DNA of 64,000 nucleotides, from NCBI GenBank assembly GCA_965230195.1, contig OZ245997.1, positions 4,154,001 through 4,218,000 of the forward strand, in the 5' to 3' direction. The notes beneath the pieces are model-generated. The model searched no databases. It saw only the letters and a program-made list of their open reading frames with translations, and was not told where the DNA came from. The position numbers were made by a program, and so were the translations under genes. Shown piece after piece: positions 8,163-16,558 of this stretch (positions are counted from its first letter, which is position 1; each line of letters opens with the position of its first letter). Source of the DNA: Putridiphycobacter sp965230195. Lineage in GTDB: Bacteria > Bacteroidota > Bacteroidia > Flavobacteriales_D > Crocinitomicaceae.

Positions 8163-8727
8163 ATGAATAAAATATATTTTACATCAGACCACCACTTTGG
8201 ACATAAAAATATAATCAAATTTTCTGAGCGTCCTTTTAATGACGTAAATGAAATGGATGAAATACTAATCCAAAAATGGAATGAAAAAGTGACCCCGGAA
8301 GACGAAGTCTATCACTTAGGAGATTTTAGGACTTAGCTCTTCAGGGAAATTAAGAAAAATTCTTGACAGACTAAATGGGAAAATTTACCTGATTAATGGA
8401 AATCATGAAAAGTCTGCCCAAGCATGTCATACAAGATTTGAATGGATAAAAGATTATCATGAACTAATTGTAAAAGATGATGAATTTGAAAGAGGAGAGC
8501 AATTGATTGTTCTGTTTCATTATTCAATGAGAGAGTGGAATGCCTCTCATTGGGGAACATATCACCTTTATGGACATGCTCATGGAACATTGCAAGATGA
8601 CCCTAACTCTTTGTCTTTTGACATTGGAGTTGATTGTCATAACTTTTATCCACTATCATATGATGAGGTTAAAGCTATTATGAAAACTAAAAGCTGGAAG
8701 CCACCATTTGAAAAGGAGAATAGGTAA
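8163..8727 (+). pseudogene. Metallophosphoesterase, interrupted by a +1 frameshift
   Basis: The reading frame starts at ATG 8163 (MNKIYFTSDHHFGH) and runs in one frame through DEVYHLGDF to a TAG at 8334-8336. It continues in the next frame from about 8332 (LSSSGKLRKILDRLNGK) without a stop to 8727. All calcineurin-type metal motifs survive across the break: SDHHFGH, LGDF, LINGNHEK, FHYSMREW and LYGHAHG. One extra base in TTTAGGACTT near 8325-8331 explains the shift. The intact protein would be about 187 residues, a dinuclear-metal phosphoesterase of YfcE-like size. The strong conservation on both sides means the mutation is recent, a sequencing error, or a recoding site. Confidence 0.85.
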
Positions 8728-8751
8728 CTATACCTTACGATAAATTACATA

Positions 8752-8789
8752 AAAAGGCGTTTGGACTTACTTCCAAACGCTTTCTTTCT
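8752..8789 (+). terminator. Intrinsic terminator after the metallophosphoesterase
   Basis: GCGTTTGGA (8757-8765) pairs perfectly with TCCAAACGC (8772-8780) over a 6-base loop and is followed by TTTCTTTCT. Confidence 0.85.
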
Positions 8790-8880
8790 AAAAGAAATGG
8801 CATTTTTATCTGTCCTCATACTTCTTTACTATTTTAGGTCAAAATAATTACTTTATTTCAACAAATACTATCTTTGATAT

Positions 8881-9096
8881 ATGACCAAAAAAGAATTCAT
8901 ATCTTATGTAGATACATTGAGAGAAGGACAAAAAAACTTTGAAAATAAATCGCTTGATGACTTCCTTGAAGCCTTGGGAAGGTATACCTATGATATAGAC
9001 GGCTTTTATATGAATACAGATCAAAATGTTAACTTAGAAAACGTCAACTGGAAGGTCTTTGCAGATATTTTAAAAGGAGCTTCGGGATATGAATAA
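8881..9096 (+). CDS. Small acidic protein, DUF7660-like
   Basis: This 71-residue protein (MTKKEFISYVDTLRE) ends in VNWKVFADILKGASGYE. The W-x-x-FA-x-x-L-x-x-A-x-x-YE ending recalls the DUF7660 family, seen as a small stand-alone protein in many bacteria; this assignment is from memory and tentative. A TATCTTTG element at 8869-8876 sits just upstream, and TTAGGTCAA (8834-8842) is an inverted half of the operator seen at 7.4 and 37.6 kb. It begins a run of small genes with an immunity-type flavour. Confidence 0.65.
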   Translation: MTKKEFISYVDTLREGQKNFENKSLDDFLEALGRYTYDIDGFYMNTDQNVNLENVNWKVFADILKGASGYE

Positions 9097-9127
9097 AAGA
9101 TTAGTCAAAAAATAAAGCAAGAAGTAA

Positions 9128-9526
9128 ATGGTTGAATTTCATGGATGGGCTGTAATAAAGGAATCTTTTTGCGAAGAAGATGAGGATGAAAATTTGTTAG
9201 GAGCGCTGATATTAGAAATTGAAGGTAAAATTGAGAAGATGAGCAATTTCTTTAACGAGATTTATAACCTTAAATGTCTCAATGGTCAGTACCATTTAAT
9301 GTTTATGATAAATCATAATCATAGAAGTGAACATGTTATTGATTTTTTTAAGTGGATAGCCGAAATAGCTGTTGGTTCCTATGGGGTTTTATATGTTTAT
9401 GATGACGAAGATATTGAAAGAGGAAATGCTAATAAATTTAAAGTATGGGTAATGAAAAAAGGAAAAGTAATCGAATCAGATGATCCTTTTCTCTCACCTT
9501 ATAATCCTGAAGTGGAAGAATTTTAA
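9128..9526 (+). CDS. Imm7-family immunity protein
   Basis: The 132-residue acidic protein begins MVEFHGWAVIKESF and ends DDPFLSPYNPEVEEF. Both ends fit the Imm7 family (EFHGWxxI near the N-terminus and a DPFLSP motif near the end). Imm7 proteins neutralise polymorphic toxin domains by binding them in the cytoplasm. No toxin, Rhs or T6SS effector gene lies within view, so this is an orphan immunity gene. It starts 31 bp after the 71-residue gene and is probably cotranscribed with it. Confidence 0.8.
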   Translation: MVEFHGWAVIKESFCEEDEDENLLGALILEIEGKIEKMSNFFNEIYNLKCLNGQYHLMFMINHNHRSEHVIDFFKWIAEIAVGSYGVLYVYDDEDIERGNANKFKVWVMKKGKVIESDDPFLSPYNPEVEEF

Positions 9527-9586
9527 TTATTGCTAAAATAGCATTATCAAATGATAGATTTACTTTAAACCAACAAAAGTCAAATT

Positions 9587-10228
9587 ATGGAGACATATCT
9601 GGAAATAGCTCAGAATTATATTACAAAAGAAATCGGAGAGGACTTTGTGATAACAGCAGATTGTATAAGTGACCTCAACGACTTTTTCGCATTTATATAT
9701 CAAAGTAAAAAATTTTTAGAAACCAGTGATTCAAGATATGCTTATGCCGGTATAGGCTATACTTTTATTTATAAAACGGATAACAGAATTTTTCCATATG
9801 GATCAGGATATTCCTTTGAAGATGCATTATCTGAACTTAAGGGTAAAATTTCTCAAGAAATCAAAATCCGAAAAATATTACCTCAATTCGATCTTCAAAA
9901 ACGTTTTGATCTAAAAATTTTGAAAATATTAAAAAAGCAAATATTGATTGACACTCTTTTAAAGTTTAACTTTACCTATATCATTCCGGAACAAGTGGGT
10001 TCATCAATATTCAGGATTGCAAAGGATTACAAAAAGAAATTATTTTTTGAAAGGTTAAATCATTCACCTATTGTATTCCATGGTGTTGACCAAGATACAC
10101 TTCCTGAATTAATAATTGAACTAATGAAGAATGAAACCTGCGAATTTGACATTCAGGAACATCAGAAAAGGAATTTTGCCACATCTGTTAATAGAGCCAT
10201 AAGTATTGATTTTGAACCCGTTTGGTAA
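9587..10228 (+). CDS. YrhB/Imm35-like immunity-type protein
   Basis: The 213-residue protein has an N-terminal segment (about 20-80) with FFAFIYQSKKFLETSDSRYA, then YAGIGYTFIYKTDNRIFPYGSG and FEDALSELKG. This is the layout of the YrhB/Imm35 domain (strand, short helix, a line about the residue held at the name position, then a regular strand pair). The C-terminal half (90-213) is unrecognised. A second immunity-type gene directly after Imm7 supports an immunity cluster. Domain assignment is moderate and based on pattern memory. Confidence 0.6.
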   Translation: METYLEIAQNYITKEIGEDFVITADCISDLNDFFAFIYQSKKFLETSDSRYAYAGIGYTFIYKTDNRIFPYGSGYSFEDALSELKGKISQEIKIRKILPQFDLQKRFDLKILKILKKQILIDTLLKFNFTYIIPEQVGSSIFRIAKDYKKKLFFERLNHSPIVFHGVDQDTLPELIIELMKNETCEFDIQEHQKRNFATSVNRAISIDFEPVW

Positions 10229-10287
10229 AGGCAACAGACACTGACACAATAATCACATCATCAATCATTAACATTACATAAAAACTA

Positions 10288-10857
10288 ATGAACCCTCAAT
10301 ACAAAGATTTGTTAATTGGAAAGTACCAGAATTTTGTACAGGAAGAAAATCAAAAAAGAAAGCTGACATTAAGATCCGAAATATTTAATATCCTAAACGA
10401 GCTTAAACAACCTGATTCAGATGATTTTTATATTGGGGGACTCACTTGCTATATGTCAGATGACAACAAAGAGCGTCACAAAGGCATGGCACTTGAAAAA
10501 TTTTTGATGGCTTATCAAATTGATTCTACCAACTTTATGGCCTGCTTATATATTGCCCATTGTTTTCATGACAGAGGTGAACTTAGTGACGCATTAAAAT
10601 ATTACAAACTTGTCAATAAAGAGAATCTAAAAGAATTCCAAATTTGGAGATATGTGAAGCTAATTGAACAAATCGGCTTCTGTAATTATAAGCTAGGAAA
10701 TAGAGACCTTGGCCGACAGCAATTTCAGGAAGTGCTTCAATGGTATAAAGAATTACCAATGGAAGATAGACCAGTTCCAACAGAAATGTTACAATGCCTC
10801 CCGGAATCAGATGAAATTGTGATTGAAATAAAGAAAATTGAGACTTACTTAAAATAG
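10288..10857 (+). CDS. TPR-like small protein
   Basis: The 189-residue protein contains helical pairs typical of tetratricopeptide repeats. ALEKFLMAYQIDSTNFMACLYIAHCFHDRGELSDALKYY (residues ~68-107) has the A-x-x-x-Y and G-x-x-x-x-A positions, and IGFCNYKLGNRDLGRQQFQEVLQWY (~130-155) forms a second unit. It has no signal peptide. TPR proteins mediate protein contacts, and small ones are common in orphan immunity arrays. It lies 59 bp after the YrhB/Imm35-like gene in the same direction. Function is unknown. Confidence 0.7.
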   Translation: MNPQYKDLLIGKYQNFVQEENQKRKLTLRSEIFNILNELKQPDSDDFYIGGLTCYMSDDNKERHKGMALEKFLMAYQIDSTNFMACLYIAHCFHDRGELSDALKYYKLVNKENLKEFQIWRYVKLIEQIGFCNYKLGNRDLGRQQFQEVLQWYKELPMEDRPVPTEMLQCLPESDEIVIEIKKIETYLK

Positions 10858-10929
10858 GTCATTATTATACTTCGTATCTGAAAACTAAACTTTACTGCTG
10901 CAAATTAAAAATAGTATCAATCAAAAACA

Positions 10930-10970
10930 ATCAACAATCCACCATCAACTATAAACTATAAACTATAAAC
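10930..10970 (+). repeat. Low-complexity CTATAAA repeat upstream of a lipoprotein gene
   Basis: Three tandem copies of a 7-mer (CTATAAA) follow a CCATCAA stretch. Related AACTATTAAC strings occur at about 12006-12031, and inverted at 43420-43440 and 63690-63720. From ATG 10971 a 13-codon frame (MLLFILTSIIMNK) ends overlapping the next start (ATGA at 11009-11012), possibly a coupled leader or chance. Confidence 0.5.
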
Positions 10971-11008
10971 ATGTTACTTTTTATTCTTACCAGCATTATC
11001 ATGAATAA

Positions 11009-11746
11009 ATGAAACAATTATTAACAGTAATAATCACTTTTTATTTGATTGGTTGTAACACTCCTCCATCAAAAAATTTAAATGCACAAGATAAATCTCA
11101 GGATAACCTTAAAACAACGATTCTTGACACTTGTGATTCTAAAACTAAGGACTCAACCCTAAGACATTTACAAAAAGCTTCAGATTTAGGTTTTGAACCA
11201 ACTGCAGATAAATTATCTCAGCATGAGTCAAACAAGACTATTGCAAAACCGACCAATAAACTTATTGCCTTTAAAAGAATAGTGCGTGAAGAGCTTAAAA
11301 ACAAAGCAGATTCATTAATCATTAATGACTCCTTATCAATTCAAAAAATCCACTATCTGGAAGCTTCATTTAATATCAACCAAATAGACTCTATTGAATT
11401 TTATGGACGTGATATTCAGGGTCAGCGAAAAGAAAGAATGATTCCAATGAGAACCGCAGTAATCATTTACACACAATCACCAGCCTTTTTTGACGTGGCT
11501 TTCGATTCATTAAAACTTCACAACAGAACCACAATGCGGAACCTGGAATGGATGTTTAAACCAGGAGGAATAGTCTTTAAAACAGATGAAGCTTTAGTGC
11601 TTTATAGTATCAATGCCTGCGGACCCGGCTATAAAAATGTTCGTCGAATAGATAATCTGATAAAAAGGAAAGTATTCAATTCAGCAGATTTTTACAGATT
11701 ACACAATGGCTGCGGGATGGACAGAATGAAAGAAATTCGAAACTAA
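11009..11746 (+). CDS. Putative lipoprotein of unknown function
   Basis: The 245-residue product starts MKQLLTVIITFYLIGCNTPPS, giving a lipobox with Cys16. A serine/lysine-rich polar stretch (17-90) is followed by a possible folded domain with FNINQIDSIEFYGRDIQGQ, FFDVAFDSLKLHNRTTMRNLEWMF and VLYSINACGPGYKNVRRIDN. The two late cysteines (in ACGPG and NGCGM) could form a disulfide. I do not recognise the family. It is flanked by repeat-rich intergenic DNA. Confidence 0.7.
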   Translation: MKQLLTVIITFYLIGCNTPPSKNLNAQDKSQDNLKTTILDTCDSKTKDSTLRHLQKASDLGFEPTADKLSQHESNKTIAKPTNKLIAFKRIVREELKNKADSLIINDSLSIQKIHYLEASFNINQIDSIEFYGRDIQGQRKERMIPMRTAVIIYTQSPAFFDVAFDSLKLHNRTTMRNLEWMFKPGGIVFKTDEALVLYSINACGPGYKNVRRIDNLIKRKVFNSADFYRLHNGCGMDRMKEIRN

Positions 11747-11771
11747 GCCCTGAAAAAATCAACTATTGACG

Positions 11772-11958
11772 GAGGTATTAGATATTAGATTAAAGATAAT
11801 AGATTAAAAGAGTTTTAAGTAAAATTGACTATTTTAGATTGGCTAACAAAAGAAAAACAACCAAAACCAATCAGAAATCGAAAATCAAAAATCCGAAACC
11901 ATTAACAGAGGCATTAGATGATAGATTAAAGATAATAGACTTAGAGCTTTAGGCAAAA
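11772..11958 (+). repeat. Imperfect ~50-bp direct repeat pair upstream of the YdeI gene
   Basis: GAGG(T/C)ATTAGAT followed by TAGATTAAAGATAATAGA and a T/A-rich tail occurs at 11772-11824 and again at 11908-11958, starts 136 bp apart. Between them is a low-complexity stretch rich in AATCxGAAA. The 294-base gap holds no gene that I can see. Confidence 0.65.
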
Positions 11959-12040
11959 CAAAGGATTCATTGTAAATTGCAATAACTAATGTTATATCCA
12001 TCAAAAACCATCAACTATTAACTATTAACAAAACCAACCA

Positions 12041-12679
12041 ATGAACCAATCCGTCGATCAATATTTTACTGAAGGTTGTGGACGTTGTCCGTTAGGCAGC
12101 ACACCGGACTGTAAAGTTCACCATTGGACTGCTGAGCTGGAATTGTTAAGAAAAATTGTCCTGCAATGTGGATTAACGGAAGAATCTAAATGGGGAGCAC
12201 CTTGCTACACTATCAATAACAAAAATGTGCTTATGGTAAGTGCATTGAAGGATTATTGCTGCATTAGTTTTTTTAAAGGCGCACTGATAAATGATCACAA
12301 AAATTTATTAGTAAAACCAGGACCAAATTCACAGGCGGCACGACTATTTAAGTTTAAACGAATTGAAGAAATACTTGCTATTGAGGATGATATCAGATCT
12401 TATATCTTTGAAGCAATAACAATAGAAGAATCCGGACTCAAAGTGGAATTTAAAAAGAGTGCAGAACCGATTCCGGATGAGTTGATAAATAAATTTGAAG
12501 AAGACCCTCCCTTAAAAACAGCTTTTGAAGCACTTTCTCCGGGGAGACAACGTGGCTATATTCTTCATTTTTCACAGGCAAAACAATCAAAGACAAGACT
12601 ATCCAGAATTGAAAAATGCATTCCCATGATATTATCTGGTATTGGACTAAATGATAAATACAAATCACGAAAAAAATGA
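12041..12679 (+). CDS. YdeI/OmdA-type DUF1801 protein
   Basis: The 212-residue cytoplasmic protein combines a DUF1801-like domain (ELELLRKIVLQCGLTEESKWGAPCYTINNKNVLMVSALKDY as a connected motif, residues 33-73; FFKGALI 78-84) with a C-terminal YdeI/OmdA segment. The latter shows PIPDELINKFEEDP, AFEALSPGRQRGYILHF and SQAKQSKTRLSRIEK, followed by IPMILSGIG. YdeI-family proteins are linked to peptide or stress resistance in other bacteria, but the mechanism is not settled. There are unusual extra cysteines at the N-terminus (CGRCPLGSTPDC, 13-24) that could bind metal. It is monocistronic. Confidence 0.85.
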   Translation: MNQSVDQYFTEGCGRCPLGSTPDCKVHHWTAELELLRKIVLQCGLTEESKWGAPCYTINNKNVLMVSALKDYCCISFFKGALINDHKNLLVKPGPNSQAARLFKFKRIEEILAIEDDIRSYIFEAITIEESGLKVEFKKSAEPIPDELINKFEEDPPLKTAFEALSPGRQRGYILHFSQAKQSKTRLSRIEKCIPMILSGIGLNDKYKSRKK

Positions 12680-12786
12680 TTTTCGCAAATTGAAATCATT
12701 CTCGAAATAATCCAATATTATTTACGTATCTTTATTCTGTACAAAATCTTATTATTTAATAAAGTCATTATTTCTAAGCAAAGACA

Positions 12787-13614
12787 ATGAATTATCAAAC
12801 GTTTCAACCTCATCCTGATCTGGCATCACTTGTCAAGTTTTACTGGACACTGGAAGTACCTTACGACCCGAATAATCATAAACAAAAAATTATTCCTGAT
12901 GGTTGTGTAGAAATGACTTTCAACATGAAAGATCCAATCAAAAGATATATTTCAGATGATGACTTTGTTTTACACCCTCCTGCCATGGTGATGGGACAAA
13001 GAACAAAATCATTCTATATTGAGCCATTAGGAGATGTTGACTCTTTTGCCATCTCTTTTTATCCATATGGATTTGCAAATTTTGCCAATATTCCTTTGAA
13101 AGACCTAGCAGATTCTGAAATTCCACTTGTTGAAGTGCTTGGAGAAGCAGAAGGTGAAATACTTGAACAAAAAATGATTCAGGCCGGTAATACGACCGAA
13201 CGGTTAAGTATTATTGAAACCTTTTTGCTGGAAAGACTCAAAGACAGCTCAACGATTGAAAATATAGTTAAAACAACTGTCGATACCCTGGTAGCAACAA
13301 ACGGTAATTCAGCGATAAACACCATACTTAAAAATGACTTATCAAAAAGGAGACAGCTTGAAAGGCATTTTAGAAAGCAGGTAGGGATTAGTCCAAAGCA
13401 ATTAGGTAAGGTCATCAGACTGCAAACCGCACTGAAGATGTTACTACTGGATAATAATGAAAACCTCACCAATATAGCCTATGAAAACGATTATTTTGAT
13501 CAGGCTCATTTCATAAAAGATTTTAAAAGCCTGATTGGTGTCACACCAAAAGAATTCCTTGGCAACGAACATATGGCACTCTCTACTATCTTCTATCAGA
13601 AAGATTTAGAATAA
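12787..13614 (+). CDS. AraC-family transcriptional regulator (DUF6597 type)
   Basis: The 275-residue regulator has an N-terminal sensor of DUF6597 type (FQPHPDLASLVKFYWTLE, IIPDGCVEMTFNM, then MVMGQRTKSFYIEP; residues 6-80). A C-terminal AraC helix-turn-helix region (~175-262) contains SKRRQLERHFRKQVGISPKQL and FDQAHFIKDFKSLIGVTPKEF. It probably senses a small molecule. The DJ-1/PfpI gene follows 81 bp downstream in the same direction and is a plausible target or operon partner. Confidence 0.92.
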   Translation: MNYQTFQPHPDLASLVKFYWTLEVPYDPNNHKQKIIPDGCVEMTFNMKDPIKRYISDDDFVLHPPAMVMGQRTKSFYIEPLGDVDSFAISFYPYGFANFANIPLKDLADSEIPLVEVLGEAEGEILEQKMIQAGNTTERLSIIETFLLERLKDSSTIENIVKTTVDTLVATNGNSAINTILKNDLSKRRQLERHFRKQVGISPKQLGKVIRLQTALKMLLLDNNENLTNIAYENDYFDQAHFIKDFKSLIGVTPKEFLGNEHMALSTIFYQKDLE

Positions 13615-13695
13615 AAAATATCCCCTCTTAACATATGTCAATGCGAGGGTAATTCAGAGGCAGTTTCTTTGTGGTTCATTTAAAATAATCAAATT

Positions 13696-14505
13696 ATGAA
13701 TCGTAAAATAAAGAACATAACCTTAACACTGATTTTATTAACGCTGACTTATACTTCATTTTCAGCAACTCAAAAGAAAATACTGTTTGTGATGAGCGCA
13801 GCTGATACCTTAACGCTAAACGACGGACAGAAACTGAGACAAACCGGTGTTTTCCTGAATGAATTCTATATGGTTTATAAATCTGTTTCAGACAATGGCT
13901 ATACAGTAGATTTTGCCACCCCGAATGGAATTGTTGCCACAATTGATCAGGAAAGTATTAATGATAAATACTGGGAAAGTACACTTTCCCTTAAAGGTGA
14001 GGCAGTAAAATTTATTAAGGAAAATAATGGTTTTAATAATCCATTATCACTTGAAAAAGCCATTGAAAATAAGCATGAATATATAGGCTTAATTATCCCG
14101 GGTGGACAAGGATTAATGGTAGACCTGAGAGCAGATAAAAACCTACCGGTTTTACTGAAACACTTTGCTTTGGAAAACAAACCAACAGGATTAATTTGCC
14201 ACGCACCAAGCCTTATCCTGACCATTCCAAAAGACGAAAATCCATATGTCGGATATCAGGTTAATTCTGTTTCGCCAATGGAAGAATTTGTCATTGAAAA
14301 ATTCATTATGAAAGGTAAGCCCGCAAATCGGAAAATTGCCAGAAGTCTAAGAAAATTGGGACTGAAATACCGACATGGTAAACCCAGAGCAAATTTTGCA
14401 TTTAAAGACCGACACCTTGTGACCAGTCAGAATCCTTACTCAAGTCAGGCATTTAACATTTTGTATTTAGAAGCCCTCAATGAGTATTTAAGTAAAAATG
14501 GTTAA
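13696..14505 (+). CDS. DJ-1/PfpI family protein with signal peptide
   Basis: The 269-residue protein has an N-terminal hydrophobic signal (NITLTLILLTLTYTSFSA, residues 7-24) and a class I glutamine-amidotransferase-like fold. Nucleophile elbow GLICHAPSLIL places Cys168-His169, with LIIPGGQG at 132-139 and the conserved Glu near 56 in GVFLNEFY. Family members include glyoxalase III/deglycase-like and chaperone-type proteins. A periplasmic location is unusual for the family and is inferred from the signal only. A strong terminator follows. Confidence 0.88.
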   Translation: MNRKIKNITLTLILLTLTYTSFSATQKKILFVMSAADTLTLNDGQKLRQTGVFLNEFYMVYKSVSDNGYTVDFATPNGIVATIDQESINDKYWESTLSLKGEAVKFIKENNGFNNPLSLEKAIENKHEYIGLIIPGGQGLMVDLRADKNLPVLLKHFALENKPTGLICHAPSLILTIPKDENPYVGYQVNSVSPMEEFVIEKFIMKGKPANRKIARSLRKLGLKYRHGKPRANFAFKDRHLVTSQNPYSSQAFNILYLEALNEYLSKNG

Positions 14506-14526
14506 TGGCAAAAAGATTTAATTTCG

Positions 14527-14557
14527 AAAAAGCCTGAGTTATTGCTCAGGCTTTTTT
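14527..14557 (+). terminator. Intrinsic terminator after the DJ-1/PfpI gene
   Basis: AAAAAGCCTGAG (14527-14538) pairs with CTCAGGCTTTTTT (14545-14557) over a 6-base loop, and the T-run continues. This is a textbook hairpin and T-tract. Confidence 0.95.
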
Positions 14558-14602
14558 TATTTTTACTCAATGGACTATATTTTGAAAAATAAGTAAACAA
14601 AA

Positions 14603-15424
14603 ATGAAAGTCAAAAATCTATCTCATCTCGCATTCGAAGAAATTGTAAACTGCTTTCTGGAGGCTTTTGCAGATTACTTTGTTAAAATGCCTCAGGATAT
14701 AACATATTATAAACAAAGGTGGGCCAATGCAAATGTTGACTTTAACTTATCCTACGGTATGTTTGATGAAGAAAGACTGGTTGGTTTTATTATTCATGCC
14801 ATAGATCACAGAGATGGACTATTAACCGCATACAATACCGGAACAGGTGTAATTCCAGGTTATAGGGGAAAAGGAATTACCAAATCGATATATGAATTTG
14901 CCCTTAAAGATTTAAAGCAAAACGGCATCCAAAAAAGTAAGCTGGAAGTCATTACCAAAAATGAAATTGCTATTCGATTGTATCAGAACATAGGTTTTAA
15001 AATCTGCAAAAATTATCAATGTTTTAATGGTTCCATTCAATCAGGAACCATAAGTCCTCCATTACTTGAAGAAATCAGTTTAAATAATTTAGACTGGACC
15101 GCCCTACCCCATCAACAATTTTACTCATGGGACAATCAGAAAGCATCAATTATTAAAGGCAATTATCACTTTTTTCAGGTATTGCATGACGAACAGCCCG
15201 AATCCTTTTTTATCATCAATCCTGAACAAAATTACATCTCTCAATTTGATGTGTTCAATAATGAAGTTCACTCCTGGGATCGCCTTTTTACAGGCATTAA
15301 ACAAATCTCCGATTCAATCAAAATCAATAATGTAGATGACCAGCTAACGGAAAAAATCACCGCATTAAACAAAGCAGGGATCAAAAACGTCATTGATCAA
15401 TTTGAAATGGAACTGGTCTTATGA
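14603..15424 (+). CDS. GNAT-family N-acetyltransferase
   Basis: The 273-residue protein has a complete GNAT domain in residues ~1-140. YNTGTGVIPGYRGKGITKSI (78-97) contains the acetyl-CoA pyrophosphate loop (Q/R-x-x-G-x-G/A type, here YRGKGI), and NEIAIRLYQNIGFKI follows at about 125-139. The C-terminal half (150-273) is an extra domain that may form a second degenerate GNAT fold, as in two-domain GNATs. The substrate is unknown. The CYTH gene begins 31 bp downstream and may be cotranscribed. Confidence 0.9.
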   Translation: MKVKNLSHLAFEEIVNCFLEAFADYFVKMPQDITYYKQRWANANVDFNLSYGMFDEERLVGFIIHAIDHRDGLLTAYNTGTGVIPGYRGKGITKSIYEFALKDLKQNGIQKSKLEVITKNEIAIRLYQNIGFKICKNYQCFNGSIQSGTISPPLLEEISLNNLDWTALPHQQFYSWDNQKASIIKGNYHFFQVLHDEQPESFFIINPEQNYISQFDVFNNEVHSWDRLFTGIKQISDSIKINNVDDQLTEKITALNKAGIKNVIDQFEMELVL

Positions 15425-15455
15425 TTATTTTAGCAGTCAACCAGAACAATATAAT

Positions 15456-15926
15456 ATGGGTTTAGAAATAGAAAGAAAATTCTTATTGAGTAGCTCTGAT
15501 TGGAGGAGCAATGTAAAAAGTACTATAGAAATAAAACAAGGTTATCTCAATTCTGACAAAAACAGAACAGTACGGGTAAGGATTAGTGGTAATTCCGGGT
15601 TGATCACCATAAAAGGCAAAACCATTGAGGCCACAAGACCTGAATTTGAGTATGAAATCCCACTTAAAGATGCTCATGAAATACTAAAGCTATGTGAAAA
15701 ACCGATCATTGAAAAGAAAAGATATCTGATTGTCTATGCCCAAAAAACCTGGGAAATTGATGAATTTGAAGGAGACAATAAAGGGCTGATTGTTGCCGAA
15801 ATTGAATTAAATGATGAAAATGAAGCCATAAATTTGCCCGATTGGATAGGAGAAGAAGTCACTACAGATCCAAAATATTATAACGCCAACTTAATAAAAA
15901 CACCATATTCAAGCTGGAATCAATAA
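15456..15926 (+). CDS. CYTH-domain protein (probable inorganic triphosphatase)
   Basis: This 156-residue single-domain CYTH protein carries the defining ExExK motif at the very N-terminus (MGLEIERKFLL). Alternating charged residues of the tunnel strands follow: TVRVRISG, LITIKGK, FEYEIPL, IEKKRYLI, WEIDEFEG and IVAEIEL. The start was placed at ATG 15456 because the ExExK motif normally begins within the first ten residues; an upstream in-frame start at 15393 would overlap the GNAT gene. CYTH enzymes of this size hydrolyse tripolyphosphate or related triphosphates using Mg or Mn. Confidence 0.92.
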   Translation: MGLEIERKFLLSSSDWRSNVKSTIEIKQGYLNSDKNRTVRVRISGNSGLITIKGKTIEATRPEFEYEIPLKDAHEILKLCEKPIIEKKRYLIVYAQKTWEIDEFEGDNKGLIVAEIELNDENEAINLPDWIGEEVTTDPKYYNANLIKTPYSSWNQ

Positions 15927-15980
15927 AAGCCTTCTTTCGGGAATTCAAATGCAATAGTTCTTAAAAAAGATTCATCCAAT

Positions 15981-16550
15981 ATGAACCCATACCTCAAAAA
16001 ACTAAAAGATTCTTCAAATAGTTTAGACGATAAAATATTAAAAGAACTGGAAGCCGGTTTTGCGGATAAAACATTTACAAAGGGGACCTATTTACTTAAA
16101 CCCGGTCAGGTATGTATGTCTCACCTATTGATAAAGGATGGGTTAGCCAGAAAGTTTTACAAGCATAATGATAAAGAAATTACCTCTGAAATATACTTTC
16201 CTGATGACGTGGCAATTTCGCTGGACAGTTATATAATGCAAAAGCCCTGTGAAATTTATATTGAAGCTTTAACTGACCTTGAAGTTACCGTTATTGATTA
16301 CAGGCAATTTATGACAGTTAAAAACAGTTACCCCGAAGTCATGCAACTGGATAAATTATTTATAGAATACTATGCGGTCTGGTTTGAGCAAAAACTCAGA
16401 GAATTTCAAACCTTAAGTGCTTCAGAAAGATATCAAAATCTACTTAAAAAAGAACCTCGAATCATTCAACATTTGCCGGTTACTATAGTAGCCTCCTACC
16501 TGAATATTTCGTTGGAAACCTTATCCAGAATCAGATCAAAAATCAGTTGA
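15981..16550 (+). CDS. Crp/Fnr-family transcriptional regulator
   Basis: The 189-residue regulator has a cyclic-nucleotide-binding-like beta-barrel (residues ~25-115: FTKGTYLLKPGQ, LLIKDGLARKFY, SLDSYIMQKP), a dimer helix (LFIEYYAVWFEQKLREFQ) and a C-terminal helix-turn-helix (LPVTIVASYLNISLETLSRIRSKI, 165-188). It lacks the Fnr cysteine set, so it is not an iron-sulfur sensor; this is the compact Crp/Fnr type common in Bacteroidota. A perfect FNR-type dyad lies 9 bp after its stop, before the MDR gene. Confidence 0.92.
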   Translation: MNPYLKKLKDSSNSLDDKILKELEAGFADKTFTKGTYLLKPGQVCMSHLLIKDGLARKFYKHNDKEITSEIYFPDDVAISLDSYIMQKPCEIYIEALTDLEVTVIDYRQFMTVKNSYPEVMQLDKLFIEYYAVWFEQKLREFQTLSASERYQNLLKKEPRIIQHLPVTIVASYLNISLETLSRIRSKIS

Positions 16551-16558
16551 TACCCATT

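Noticed and set aside
8834..8842. TTAGGTCAA upstream of the DUF7660-like gene as another TetR operator
   Set aside because: Only the 9-bp half in inverse orientation is present; the TTAGTA part and the tandem layout are missing.
2318..12040. Integron cassette array in the accessory region
   Set aside because: Genes are monocistronic and small, but no recurrent attC-like element with conserved core sites nor an integrase was found.
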